From: VAYN01 sp964540905 | Lineage (GTDB): Bacteria; Actinomycetota; Thermoleophilia; Solirubrobacterales; 70-9 | Assembly: GCA_964540905.1 (NCBI GenBank) | Contig: CAZIOS010000017.1 | Span: 1-53,589 of the forward strand | Direction of reading: 5' to 3' | Length of the DNA: 53,589 nucleotides | Shown: in pieces, positions 32,401 through 39,065 of the stretch | Numbering within the stretch: position 1 is the first letter of the stretch | Layout: each line of letters begins with the position of its first letter | The notes under the pieces: generated by a model | Told to the model about the DNA's origin: nothing | Database searches by the model: none | The model's input: the letters and a program-made list of their open reading frames with translations, nothing else | Program-made: the position numbers and the translations under genes

Positions 32401-32845
32401 TCGCGAAGCCGGCCGGGCGCAGGGAGGCGTCGGGCACCGCCTCGGCGAGCGCGGTGGCGCTGGCGACGACGACCGCGTCGGCTTCGGAGAGGAGCGCGTC
32501 GAGGGCGTCGATCCGCAGCCCGACCAGGTGCGGCGGCGGCGTCACGTGGGAGGCGTAGCCGGTCCCGCGCGAGGGGTAGAGGCGGACCCGGCGCGGCGCC
32601 AGGTAGGCGCGCAGGTCGGCGGCGAGGTCGCGGGCGGAGCGGTCGTCGGCGGCGACCAGCAGCGCCGGGCGGTCGGCGAGGGCGCGGTCGTCCTCGAGCA
32701 GCGCCGCCAGCAGCAGCGGCCGCAGCATCGCCGAGGCGCGCACGCTCACCGCCTCTCCCCCAGCGGCCGCCGCGCGCACGCGGCCGGCGAGCGCGTGGAC
32801 GCGCTCGTTCTCGGCGGCGATCTCGATAAGTGGGCGAAGACTCAT
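29468..32845 (-). CDS. mfd: Transcription-repair coupling factor Mfd
   Basis: 1125-residue DNA translocase that removes RNA polymerase stalled at lesions and recruits UvrA. Domains in order: UvrB-like N-terminal module (about 1-350), RNA-polymerase-interacting CarD-like domain (about 455-525, LRVGDYVVHEDHGVARFAGF), SF2 translocase with Walker A GDVGFGKTEVALRAA (about 602), DEEQ box VVVDEEQRFG (about 703), motif V/VI GLDIPTANTLIVERADQLG and QIRGRVGRSRERAFAYLL, and a C-terminal D7 autoinhibitory domain (about 950-1100). Length standard. A TAGAAT -10 lies upstream in the gap after the hydratase gene. Confidence 0.97.
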   Translation of the reverse strand: MSLRPLIEIAAENERVHALAGRVRAAAAGGEAVSVRASAMLRPLLLAALLEDDRALADRPALLVAADDRSARDLAADLRAYLAPRRVRLYPSRGTGYASHVTPPPHLVGLRIDALDALLSEADAVVVASATALAEAVPDASLRPAGFAISSGEEIELGAVAEDLVAAGYERVEQVEERGQFAVRGGILDVYPATEERAVRIELFGDEVESMRWFSTFTQRSLGEAERVELAPAAELDAEHRELAELAAMEAAEEGERPSNLAELLPLERFRAPLDLVPAAAAVVLAAAEEIEPALRDHWEDATTAMHADDAQHLYVDVAAPLAARAALALTAAGEDDEDAFRAARAESPARSVKEAEAELEKLVRSGYRTVVAFDSRGEAERARYGLDRLDARLLEGGRLSPDPGLAFVEARLREGFVDPELKLAVFPFRRLVHRRRSEGSAPGAGRGQLAFSELRVGDYVVHEDHGVARFAGFETREVGGVTRDYLYLEYKGEDRVYVPTDQLAKLSRYLGAGGEPSLSALGGKRWQNMKARARRAAGEIAGELLNLYAERRSRRGHAFPPDGEWQIEMESAFPYRETADQVEAIEAVKGDMESARPMDRLVCGDVGFGKTEVALRAAVKAAADGKQVMVLVPTTILAQQHFGTFRERLADLPFRVEGVSRLRPAAETKAVLADFEAGKVDVLIGTHRLLSRDVRAQDLGLVVVDEEQRFGVKQKELLRQLKLKVDVLALSATPIPRTLQMSLAGLRDISVIETPPEGRRPVRTYVGPYDEDLVRKAISREIERRGQAFVLHNRVDSLPETTERLRALVPGARFAEAHGQMDEQALEETMLGFLRGDADVLVTTTIIESGLDIPTANTLIVERADQLGLSQAYQIRGRVGRSRERAFAYLLYPSAEALSEDAAARLSTLADHTELGSGFRIAMRDLDIRGAGNLLGDEQSGHVAAVGFELYCQMIDEAVAEAEAGDGEREEAPEPVRLDVPVDAYLPATFIPFEAAKIDVHRRIVAAREPGQLRAIRDELSDRFGQLPPQAENLLKLQRARIELGLAGARAVEFRGGRLSVTGIELDSDQAGVLTDQVEGALYEWREQTAALRVAGDPEERLTAVLALAAGLREARRPTEAAAA

Positions 32846-32887
32846 GGCAGCAAAAACGCCCAGATCCTCGGATCCGGCCGTGAGTCG

Positions 32888-32893
32888 ATTCTA
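32888..32893 (-). promoter_or_regulatory. -10 hexamer TAGAAT upstream of mfd
   Basis: TAGAAT ends 42 bases before the mfd ATG, allowing mfd to be transcribed apart from rplY-pth-hydratase. Spacing shows a leader, not a leaderless transcript. Confidence 0.4.
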
Positions 32894-32901
32894 GGCGGCG
32901 C

Positions 32902-33624
32902 TCAATCCGGGGGTGGGAGGCCTGGGCCGGTGCGAGCCCAGTCGACCTGGCCGATGCCCTCGAGCTTCGAGCGGCCGACGATGTCATCCCACTCGTGCAG
33001 CATCCGCTTCAGGCGGGCGACCGCCTCCGGTGGGTGGGCGGCGACCGCGGCGGCCAGCTCCAGCGCCGCCGCCTCGGTCGCCGCGGCGGGGGCGACGCGG
33101 TTGACGAGGCCGAGCCGCAGCGCCTCGTCGGCGCCGATCGTGCGCGAGCTCAGCAGCAGGTACTTGGCGGCGGCGAGGCCGCAGAGGGTGACCAGGCGGG
33201 CGGGGCCGACCGGCACCCCCAGCGCCGCGCCGGGGAAGCGCATCCGCAGGTTGGCGCCGCCGACCCGCAGGTCGCAGGCGACGGCGATCTCGGCGCCGCC
33301 GCCGACGACGTCGCCGTGGCAGGCGGCGATCGTCGGCTTCGGGAAGGCGACGATCTCGTCGTAGAGGTCGGCGAAGAGCTGCATGCGGCGAACCTTGCCC
33401 TCCTCGTCGAGCTGCTCGCGGACGTCGGCGCCGGCGGAGAGGCCGAGCTGGTCGGCCGAGCTGATCGTCAGCACCCGCACCGCCTCGTCGCCGCGGGCGA
33501 CCGCCAGGTGCTCGAGCAGTTCGCCCAGCATCTGGGTGTTGATCGCGTTGCGGGCCTCGGGGCGCTGGAGGCGCAGCAGGGCGACGCCGTTCTCGTGCAG
33601 CTCGTAGCTGGTCAGCTCGCTCAC
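32902..33624 (-). CDS. Enoyl-CoA hydratase/isomerase family protein
   Basis: 240-residue crotonase-fold protein. Seen: RLQRPEARNAINTQMLGEL (CoA-binding start), the oxyanion hole residues in GLSAGADVREQL (AGAD) and HGDVVGGGAEIAVACDLRVG, and ALGVPVGPARLVTLCG. The canonical hydratase glutamates are not both obvious (the residue after the GGG loop is Glu in GGGAEIA, but the second Glu of LGVxPxxG is absent), so isomerase or other crotonase activity is as likely as hydration. ATG overlaps the pth stop by 4 bases, so it is coupled to pth. Confidence 0.85.
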   Translation of the reverse strand: MSELTSYELHENGVALLRLQRPEARNAINTQMLGELLEHLAVARGDEAVRVLTISSADQLGLSAGADVREQLDEEGKVRRMQLFADLYDEIVAFPKPTIAACHGDVVGGGAEIAVACDLRVGGANLRMRFPGAALGVPVGPARLVTLCGLAAAKYLLLSSRTIGADEALRLGLVNRVAPAAATEAAALELAAAVAAHPPEAVARLKRMLHEWDDIVGRSKLEGIGQVDWARTGPGLPPPD

Positions 33625-34169
33625 GGCGCGGAACCTAGCTGCTCGACCAGCCGCTCGGTCTCGCCGGCGGCGCCCGCGATCAGTCCCTCGACCTCGGCCT
33701 TCGGCTCGCGAAAACGTCCCAGCACGTAGGCGGAAACGACCTCCGGATCGGTCGAGTCGGGCCGCCCCACCCCGACCCGGACCCGCCAGAACTCGGCATC
33801 GCCGAAGCCGCGCCTGAGGCTCTTGAGGCCGTTGTGGCCGGCGAGGCCGCCGCCTAGCCGGGTCTTGATCTCGCCGAACGGGAGGTCGATCTCGTCGTGG
33901 ACGGCGACGACGCGGTCGAGGGGCACCTTGAGCGAGCCGCGGGCGGGGCCAGCGGAGTCGCCGGAGGCGTTCATGAAGGTCTGCGGCAGCAGCAGCGCCA
34001 CCCGCGGCCCGCCCGGCCCGGCCCGGCCTTCGAACAGCTCGGCGCCGAACTTCCGTCGCGGCCGCGGCAGGTCCCAGCGCCGTGCCAGCTCCGCGGCGAC
34101 GTCGAAGCCGACGTTGTGGCGGCTGCCGGCGTGCTCGGGCCCGGGGTTGCCGAGGCCGACGATGAGGAT
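33621..34169 (-). CDS. pth: Peptidyl-tRNA hydrolase with no canonical start codon
   Basis: About 182 residues; frees tRNA from stalled peptidyl-tRNA. Seen: LIVGLGNPG at the N terminus, catalytic His in GSRHNVGFD, LLLPQTFMNASGDS, catalytic Asp in AVHDEIDLPFG and GLAGHNGLKSLRRGFG. No in-frame ATG, GTG or TTG exists between the rplY stop (34218-34220) and the first conserved residues. The ATC at 34169 lies 7 bases after AGGG and gives exactly the family N terminus (MLIVGLGNPG); CTG codons at 34214, 34208 and 34205 are alternatives. The only GTG in frame (34001) is inside the fold and too late. Same frame as rplY. Confidence 0.85.
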   Translation of the reverse strand: MLIVGLGNPGPEHAGSRHNVGFDVAAELARRWDLPRPRRKFGAELFEGRAGPGGPRVALLLPQTFMNASGDSAGPARGSLKVPLDRVVAVHDEIDLPFGEIKTRLGGGLAGHNGLKSLRRGFGDAEFWRVRVGVGRPDSTDPEVVSAYVLGRFREPKAEVEGLIAGAAGETERLVEQLGSAP

Positions 34170-34217
34170 GCGCTCACCCTGCTCGCCGCGCTGGCGGCGG
34201 CGCAGCAGCGGCAGGAG

Positions 34218-34895
34218 CTACTCGCCCTCGGACTCGCCCGAATCGCCCTCGGCGGACTCGCCCTCGGCCGCCTCGCCCTCGCCGACCACCTCGGTCTCCT
34301 CCTCGACCTCGGGCTCGGGCGCCTCTTCGACCCGCGGCGGCGAGAGGGTGACGATCGTGACCTCCTCGAGGTCGTCGGCGACGAAGGTGACGCCATCGGG
34401 AGCGGCGACGGTCGAGAGCTGCAGGGTGTCGTTGATCTCCATCGCCGAGACGTCGACGACGATCTGGTCGGGGATGTCGGTCGGCAGCGCTTCGACCGTG
34501 ATCTCGCGGGTGACGTGCTCGAGCACGCCGCCGCCTTTGACCCCGGGCGCGGTCTCGGCTCCCTCGAGCTCGATCGCGACCTCGGCCTGGATTGCCTCGT
34601 CGAGCTTGACCTGCTGCAGGTCGAGGTGCTGGATACTGCCGCGGACCGGGTGCAGCTGCTGCTCCTTGACCACGACCGGGACGGCTTTGCTGCCCTCGAC
34701 CTGGAGGTCGAACAGCGCCGCGCCCTCGCCGATGATCGTCCGCAGCTCGCGTTCGGAGACCTGGAACGGGATCGCCTCCGAGCCGCCGGAGTAGACGACG
34801 CCCGGGACCAGTCCGGTGCCACGCAGGCGACGGGAGGAACGGGAGCCGAACTCCTCGCGGGGAGCGACCTTCAGGGTTGAGCGTCCAGCGGCCAT
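34218..34895 (-). CDS. rplY: 50S ribosomal protein L25, Ctc (TL5) form
   Basis: 225 residues. N-terminal L25 domain (about 1-95: LKVAPREEFGSRSSRRLRGT, VPGVVYSGGSEAIPFQVS, VKEQQLHPVRGSIQHLDLQQ) binds 5S rRNA; the TL5-type C-terminal beta domain follows (about 96-185) and an acidic tail of Glu, Gly and Ser (190-225). The two-domain form is general stress protein Ctc. Start at ATG 34895 is favoured by TATTCT 10 bases upstream. First gene of the rplY-pth-hydratase-mfd run and divergent from the ABC1 kinase gene. Confidence 0.92.
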   Translation of the reverse strand: MAAGRSTLKVAPREEFGSRSSRRLRGTGLVPGVVYSGGSEAIPFQVSERELRTIIGEGAALFDLQVEGSKAVPVVVKEQQLHPVRGSIQHLDLQQVKLDEAIQAEVAIELEGAETAPGVKGGGVLEHVTREITVEALPTDIPDQIVVDVSAMEINDTLQLSTVAAPDGVTFVADDLEEVTIVTLSPPRVEEAPEPEVEEETEVVGEGEAAEGESAEGDSGESEGE

Positions 34896-34905
34896 CGGAC
34901 GGGAG

Positions 34906-34911
34906 AGAATA
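34906..34911 (-). promoter_or_regulatory. -10 hexamer TATTCT, leaderless start of rplY
   Basis: TATTCT ends 10 bases before the ATG of rplY; no ribosome-binding site lies between. Confidence 0.45.
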
Positions 34912-34953
34912 GAGAACCCGACGCCAAACAGAAGCTGTGGCAACCTTCGCGGC

Positions 34954-36372
34954 ATGGCCGACGACTCGAAGATCCCCAAGGGCAGGCTGCGCCGCTCGGC
35001 CAAGCTGGGCTCGATCGTCGGCGTCCAGGGCGCTCGCTACGCCGGCACCAAGGCGACCAACGTCGGCCGCTCCGAGGAGGGCAGCAAGGAGCGGCTCGAG
35101 CAGCGCCACCTGGAGACGGCGATGAAGATGGTCGGGGCGCTGGGCCAGATGAAGGGGGCGGCGATGAAGCTGGGGCAGTTCGCCTCCTTCATCGACACCG
35201 AGTTCATCCCCGAGGAGTACCGCGAGATCTACCAGGAGCAGCTGGCGAAACTGCGCACCGACGCGCCGGCGATGCCGTGGGAGAAGGTCGAGAAGGTGCT
35301 GGCGGAGGAGTACGACGGCGAACCGCTCTCCGAGCTCTTCGCCGAGATCGAGACCGAGGCCTTCGCCGCCGCCTCGATCGGCCAGGTGCACCGGGCCGAG
35401 CTGCTCGACGGCCGCGCCGTCGCGGTCAAGATCCAGTACCCGGGGATCGCCGAGGCGCTGGAAGCGGACCTGCGCAACGCCGGCACCCTGGTGCGGCTGG
35501 CGCGGGCGATTGCCCCCGGCCTCGACGCCAAGGCGATCGCCGAGGAGCTGAGCGAGCGGGTGATGGAGGAGCTCGACTACGAGTACGAGGCGCAGAACCA
35601 GCGCTCCTTCGCCCGCGCCTACCGCGAACACCCCTTCATCTACGTGCCGGAAGTGATCACCCGGCTCTCGCGGCGGCGGGTCCTAGTCACCGAGCTGGTC
35701 GAGGGGATGGGCTTCGAGCAGATCAAGCAGCTGCCGCACGAGGAGCGCAGCCGCTTCGGCGAGATCGTCTTCCGCGGCAGCTTCGGCTCGATCTACCACC
35801 TGCAGCACTTCAACGCCGACCCCCACCCCGGCAACTACATCCTCATGCACGACGGCCGCGTCGCCTTCCTCGACTTCGGGATGACGAAGAAGCTCGACCG
35901 CGAGCAGATCCTGCTCGAGCAGCGCGCCTTCGACGCCGCCTCGCGCAACGATCCCGAGGCCTTCCGCCGGGCGCTGCACGAGCTCGGCTTCATCAAGAAG
36001 CCCTCGAAGCTCGACGCCGAGCGGCTAATGGACCACATGCGCGCGGTCGGCGGCTGGTACGTCGAAGACCGCGAGATCGAAATCACCGCGCGGCGGGTGA
36101 TGAAGATCATCGAGTCGACCAACGACCCGCGCTCGGAGTACTTCGACCTGCTGCGGCGCGAGTCGATCCCGGCCGACGAGCTGATGGGGCGGCGGATGGA
36201 GATCGGCGTCGTCGCCGTGCTCGGGCAGCTGCGGGCGAAGCGCAACTGGCACCGGATCGCCCGCGAGTGGGTCTACGCCGACCCGCCGGCGACCGAGCTG
36301 GGGGCGCTGGAGTGGGACTACTTCGAGGAACGCGGGCTCAAGCGAACGCCGGGCCTGGCCGAAACGACCTAG
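34954..36372 (+). CDS. ABC1/AarF/UbiB-family atypical kinase
   Basis: 472 residues. Seen: the family KxGQ motif AAMKLGQFASF (about 70), the Ala-rich nucleotide loop FAAASIGQVHRAEL, catalytic Lys in AVKIQYPG, Glu in ERVMEELDYEYEAQN, the catalytic loop NADPHPGNYILM and the metal-binding VAFLDFGMTKKL. UbiB-type proteins support quinone or lipid biology as ATPases more than as protein kinases; actinobacteria lacking ubiquinone still carry several. The start ATG 34954 follows the divergent rplY promoter; no ribosome-binding site is clear. Followed by a membrane protein gene 25 bases on. Confidence 0.92.
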   Translation: MADDSKIPKGRLRRSAKLGSIVGVQGARYAGTKATNVGRSEEGSKERLEQRHLETAMKMVGALGQMKGAAMKLGQFASFIDTEFIPEEYREIYQEQLAKLRTDAPAMPWEKVEKVLAEEYDGEPLSELFAEIETEAFAAASIGQVHRAELLDGRAVAVKIQYPGIAEALEADLRNAGTLVRLARAIAPGLDAKAIAEELSERVMEELDYEYEAQNQRSFARAYREHPFIYVPEVITRLSRRRVLVTELVEGMGFEQIKQLPHEERSRFGEIVFRGSFGSIYHLQHFNADPHPGNYILMHDGRVAFLDFGMTKKLDREQILLEQRAFDAASRNDPEAFRRALHELGFIKKPSKLDAERLMDHMRAVGGWYVEDREIEITARRVMKIIESTNDPRSEYFDLLRRESIPADELMGRRMEIGVVAVLGQLRAKRNWHRIAREWVYADPPATELGALEWDYFEERGLKRTPGLAETT

Positions 36373-36397
36373 ACCGACGACCACAGGAGGAGCGGCA

Positions 36398-37258
36398 ATG
36401 AGCAGGATCAAACGCGGTTGGGGGCTGGCGAAGAAGAGCTGGGGGCTGCTGCGCGAGCATCGGGAACTGCTCCGCTTCCCGCTCTACGGCGCCCTCGCGA
36501 CGATCCCGCTGGCGATCGTCTTCCTCGGCCCTGGCATCTACTTCCTCGCCGAACACGAGCTCGGCGGCGCGATCCCGCTGCTGGTGATCGGCGTCTATGT
36601 GCTCAGCGTCGTCGGCATCTACTTCAGCGTCGGCCTCGCCGCCGCCGCCGACAAGATCTTCCGCGGCGAGCCGGCGACGGTCGCCGACGGCCTCGCCGTC
36701 TCCCGCGCCCGCTTCAGCCAGATCTGCGGCTGGGCGGCGGTCTCGACCGCGATCAGCGTGCTGATGGGAGTGCTCGAGAACCAGGGCGGGCTGGGCGGTC
36801 AGATCGCCGGCCGCCTCGTCGGCGCCGCCTGGTCGCTGGTCACCTTCCTCGCCGTGCCGGTGATCGCGATCGAGGGCACCGGTCCGTTCGAGACGCTGAA
36901 GCGCTCGGCCTCGATGTTCCGCCAGCGCTGGGGCCAGCAGATCACCGGCAACGTCGCGATCGGCGCCGCGGTCTTCCTGCTGGGGATGCTGCCGGCCGCG
37001 ATCCTGATCGCCGTCGGCGTCGTCCTCTGGTCCTCGGTCCCCTTCCTCGGCGCCCTGCTGGCGGTCGTCGGCGCCCTGGCTCTGGTGGTCGCGATGCTGG
37101 TCTCGCGGGCGCTGAGCGGGATCTTCGGCGTCGCCCTCTACCGCTACGCGCTAGACGGCCAGGCCGTCGGCGGCTTCACCGCCGGCGAGCTGGAGTCGGC
37201 GATCAAGCCGAAGAAGGGCCGCGGCGCACCGCCGACGGCGACGCCGGGCACGGTCTGA
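36398..37258 (+). CDS. Polytopic membrane protein, DUF6159-like
   Basis: 286 residues, about six membrane segments. Begins with a basic amphipathic helix (RIKRGWGLAKKSWGLLREHR) and has FSVGLAAAADKIFRGEPATV and the conserved AVPVIAIEGTGPFETLKRSA loop that also occurs in the protein at 4117-4827. AGGAGGAG lies just upstream of the ATG, an unusually strong ribosome-binding site for this region. Co-directional with the ABC1 kinase; a lipid-related membrane role is inference. Ends in the palindrome at 37263-37308. Confidence 0.8.
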   Translation: MSRIKRGWGLAKKSWGLLREHRELLRFPLYGALATIPLAIVFLGPGIYFLAEHELGGAIPLLVIGVYVLSVVGIYFSVGLAAAADKIFRGEPATVADGLAVSRARFSQICGWAAVSTAISVLMGVLENQGGLGGQIAGRLVGAAWSLVTFLAVPVIAIEGTGPFETLKRSASMFRQRWGQQITGNVAIGAAVFLLGMLPAAILIAVGVVLWSSVPFLGALLAVVGALALVVAMLVSRALSGIFGVALYRYALDGQAVGGFTAGELESAIKPKKGRGAPPTATPGTV

Positions 37259-37262
37259 GCGA

Positions 37263-37308
37263 CGCTTGATGAGTTGACCCGGCTATAGCCGGGTCAACTC
37301 ATCAAGCG
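37263..37308. terminator. 46-bp perfect palindrome, bidirectional terminator
   Basis: Two identical 23-base arms meeting at GGCTA|TAGCC without a single mismatch. The right arm carries the last codons of the GDPD gene (RLMS and stop), and the left arm begins 4 bases after the stop of the membrane-protein gene. It would fold in transcripts from both sides and end both. Confidence 0.7.
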
Positions 37309-38028
37309 CGCGAACAGGCGCGGGTCGTTGGAGCAGAGGCCGCTGACGCCGGCGTCGACCAGCTTGCGCATCCGCGCCTCGTCGTCGACGGTCCAGGCGA
37401 TCAGCTCGACCTTGGCGAGCTCGCAGATGCGGGCGAGGCGAGGGCTGACCAGGGGGTGGTAGACCCACATCGCGGCGACCCCGAACTGCGGCAGCTTCTC
37501 CGCCGCCAGACCGGGCAGGCGGTGCCGCATCCCGACCAGCGCCGCCAGCAGCGCCGGCTTCGCCCAGCGCTTCGAGGTCCAGTCCTTGGTCACCTTGGGA
37601 TAGGTCCAGCCACGCCGCAGCGCCGGTTCCAGTTCGAGGACCCGTTTCAACGTGTACATCTCCATCGTCGAGATCATCGCCCTGGGGATCAGGTCGCGCT
37701 CGCGCAGCGCCGCGACGATCTCCTCCTCGCGGCCCGGCAGCTTGAGGTCGAGGTCGATCTCGACCCCGTCCAGCGGCGGCGCGAGGAAGGCGTCGAGCGC
37801 CTCGGTCAGCGCCAGCGGCGTGCGCTGCGTAGCGTCGGCCCAATCGTGGGCGACGACCAGCGGCGCCCGCTGCTCGAGCGGCAGGTGCGCGTCGGCCAGC
37901 CAGAGCACGTCGAACTCGATCGTGTCGACGCCGGCGGCCACCGCCGCCGCGAAGCTCTCCAGCGTGTTGCCGGGCGCGATCAGGTCGGCGCCCTTGTGGC
38001 CGACCAGGCGCAACCCGTTGGCTCCCAC
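37294..38028 (-). CDS. Glycerophosphodiester phosphodiesterase
   Basis: About 244 residues, TIM-barrel GDPD family; releases glycerol 3-phosphate from phospholipid head groups. Seen: RLVGHKGADLIAPGNTLESF (catalytic HKG and the NT-E metal site), VDTIEFDVLWLADAHLPL (ExD metal ligands), LVVAHDW, DGVEIDLDLK, and GLCSNDPRLF at the end. No signal peptide, so it works inside the cell. Start is GTG at 38028, 9 bases after the prs stop, or TTG at 38013 behind GGGAG. Its final codons form half of the 46-bp palindrome. Confidence 0.88.
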   Translation of the reverse strand: MGANGLRLVGHKGADLIAPGNTLESFAAAVAAGVDTIEFDVLWLADAHLPLEQRAPLVVAHDWADATQRTPLALTEALDAFLAPPLDGVEIDLDLKLPGREEEIVAALRERDLIPRAMISTMEMYTLKRVLELEPALRRGWTYPKVTKDWTSKRWAKPALLAALVGMRHRLPGLAAEKLPQFGVAAMWVYHPLVSPRLARICELAKVELIAWTVDDEARMRKLVDAGVSGLCSNDPRLFARLMS

Positions 38029-38039
38029 GGCGGCCAGGG

Positions 38040-39065
38040 CTAGAAGAGCTGGTTCTCGCCGGCGAAGATCTCGGAGACCGAGTCGTCGGTGAAGATGCGC
38101 CGGATCGAGTCGGCGAAGGTGCTGGCGGTGGAGAGCACGGTGATGTTGTCCGGGGCGCCGGGGCGCAGCGGCAGGGTGTCGGTGACGACGATCTGCTCGA
38201 TCGCCGAGTTGGCGAGCCGCTCGTAGGCGGGGCCGGAGAAGACGCCGTGGGTGGCGCAGGCGATCACCCGCGCCGCGCCCTCGTCGAGCACGGTCTGGGC
38301 GGCGGCGCAGAGGGTGCCGGCGGTGTCGATCATGTCGTCGACCAGGACCGCGGTCTTGCCCTTGACGTCGCCGACCACGTAGCCGATCTCCGCCACCTGC
38401 TGGGCCGGGCGCTCCTTCTCCATCACCGCCCAGTGGGTGCCGACGCGGCGGGCGAAGTTGCGCGCCGTCTTCACCCGGCCGGCATCGGGGGAGACGATCA
38501 CCAGCTCGTCGGTCAGTTCCTGGTCGGAGAACCACTGGGTCAGCATCGGCATCGCCGTCATGTGGTCGACCGGGACGTGGAAGAAGCCCTGCACCTGGCC
38601 GGCGTGGAGGTCCATGGTGAGGATGCGGTCGACGCCTACCCCCTCCAGGCACTTGGCGACGATCCGGGCCGAGATCGGCTCGCGCGGGGCCGACTTCTTG
38701 TCCTGGCGGGCGTAGCCGTACCAGGGCATCACGGCGATGATCCGGTGGGCGGAGGCGCCCTGGGCGGCGTCGATCATCGTCAGCAGCTCGATCAGCGAGT
38801 CGTTCGGGGTCATCCCGCTCTGCTCGTTGGCGCAGGTCGACTGGACGATGAAGACGTCGGCGCCGCGGATCGACTCCTCGTAGCGGCAGTAGACCTCGCC
38901 GTTGGCGAAGGTCTTCAGGGTCACCGCGCCGACGTCGAGTTCGAGCTTGCCGGCGACCTTGGCGGCGAGGTCCATCGAGCTGCGGCCGCCGAAGACCATC
39001 ATCCGCTTCGAGTAGTCGTGCTGGATGGCGGACCCGGTCTGCGGGTGATCCTCGATCGTGCTCAC
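38040..39065 (-). CDS. prs: Ribose-phosphate pyrophosphokinase (PRPP synthetase)
   Basis: 341 residues; makes PRPP from ribose 5-phosphate and ATP. Seen: KTFANGEVYCRYEESIRGAD, the flexible-loop region MPWYGYARQDKKSAPREPIS, the metal-binding TMDLHAGQVQGFFHVPVDHM, VSPDAGRVKTARNFA and the PRPP loop AVLVDDMIDTAGTLC. About 25 residues longer than E. coli Prs, mainly at the N terminus. GTG start overlaps the glmU stop (GTGA), so the two are translationally coupled, the order conserved across actinobacteria and firmicutes. Confidence 0.97.
   Translation of the reverse strand: MSTIEDHPQTGSAIQHDYSKRMMVFGGRSSMDLAAKVAGKLELDVGAVTLKTFANGEVYCRYEESIRGADVFIVQSTCANEQSGMTPNDSLIELLTMIDAAQGASAHRIIAVMPWYGYARQDKKSAPREPISARIVAKCLEGVGVDRILTMDLHAGQVQGFFHVPVDHMTAMPMLTQWFSDQELTDELVIVSPDAGRVKTARNFARRVGTHWAVMEKERPAQQVAEIGYVVGDVKGKTAVLVDDMIDTAGTLCAAAQTVLDEGAARVIACATHGVFSGPAYERLANSAIEQIVVTDTLPLRPGAPDNITVLSTASTFADSIRRIFTDDSVSEIFAGENQLF

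Noticed and set aside
29807..33364. Very long plus-strand frame (over 1100 codons) across mfd
   Set aside because: Antisense shadow of mfd and the hydratase; third-position GC and family motifs belong to the minus strand, and its protein is Arg/Leu/Gly-biased without any family.
33999..34001. GTG at 34001 as the pth start
   Set aside because: It would drop the catalytic His and the GNPG motif, which are intact and in frame upstream.
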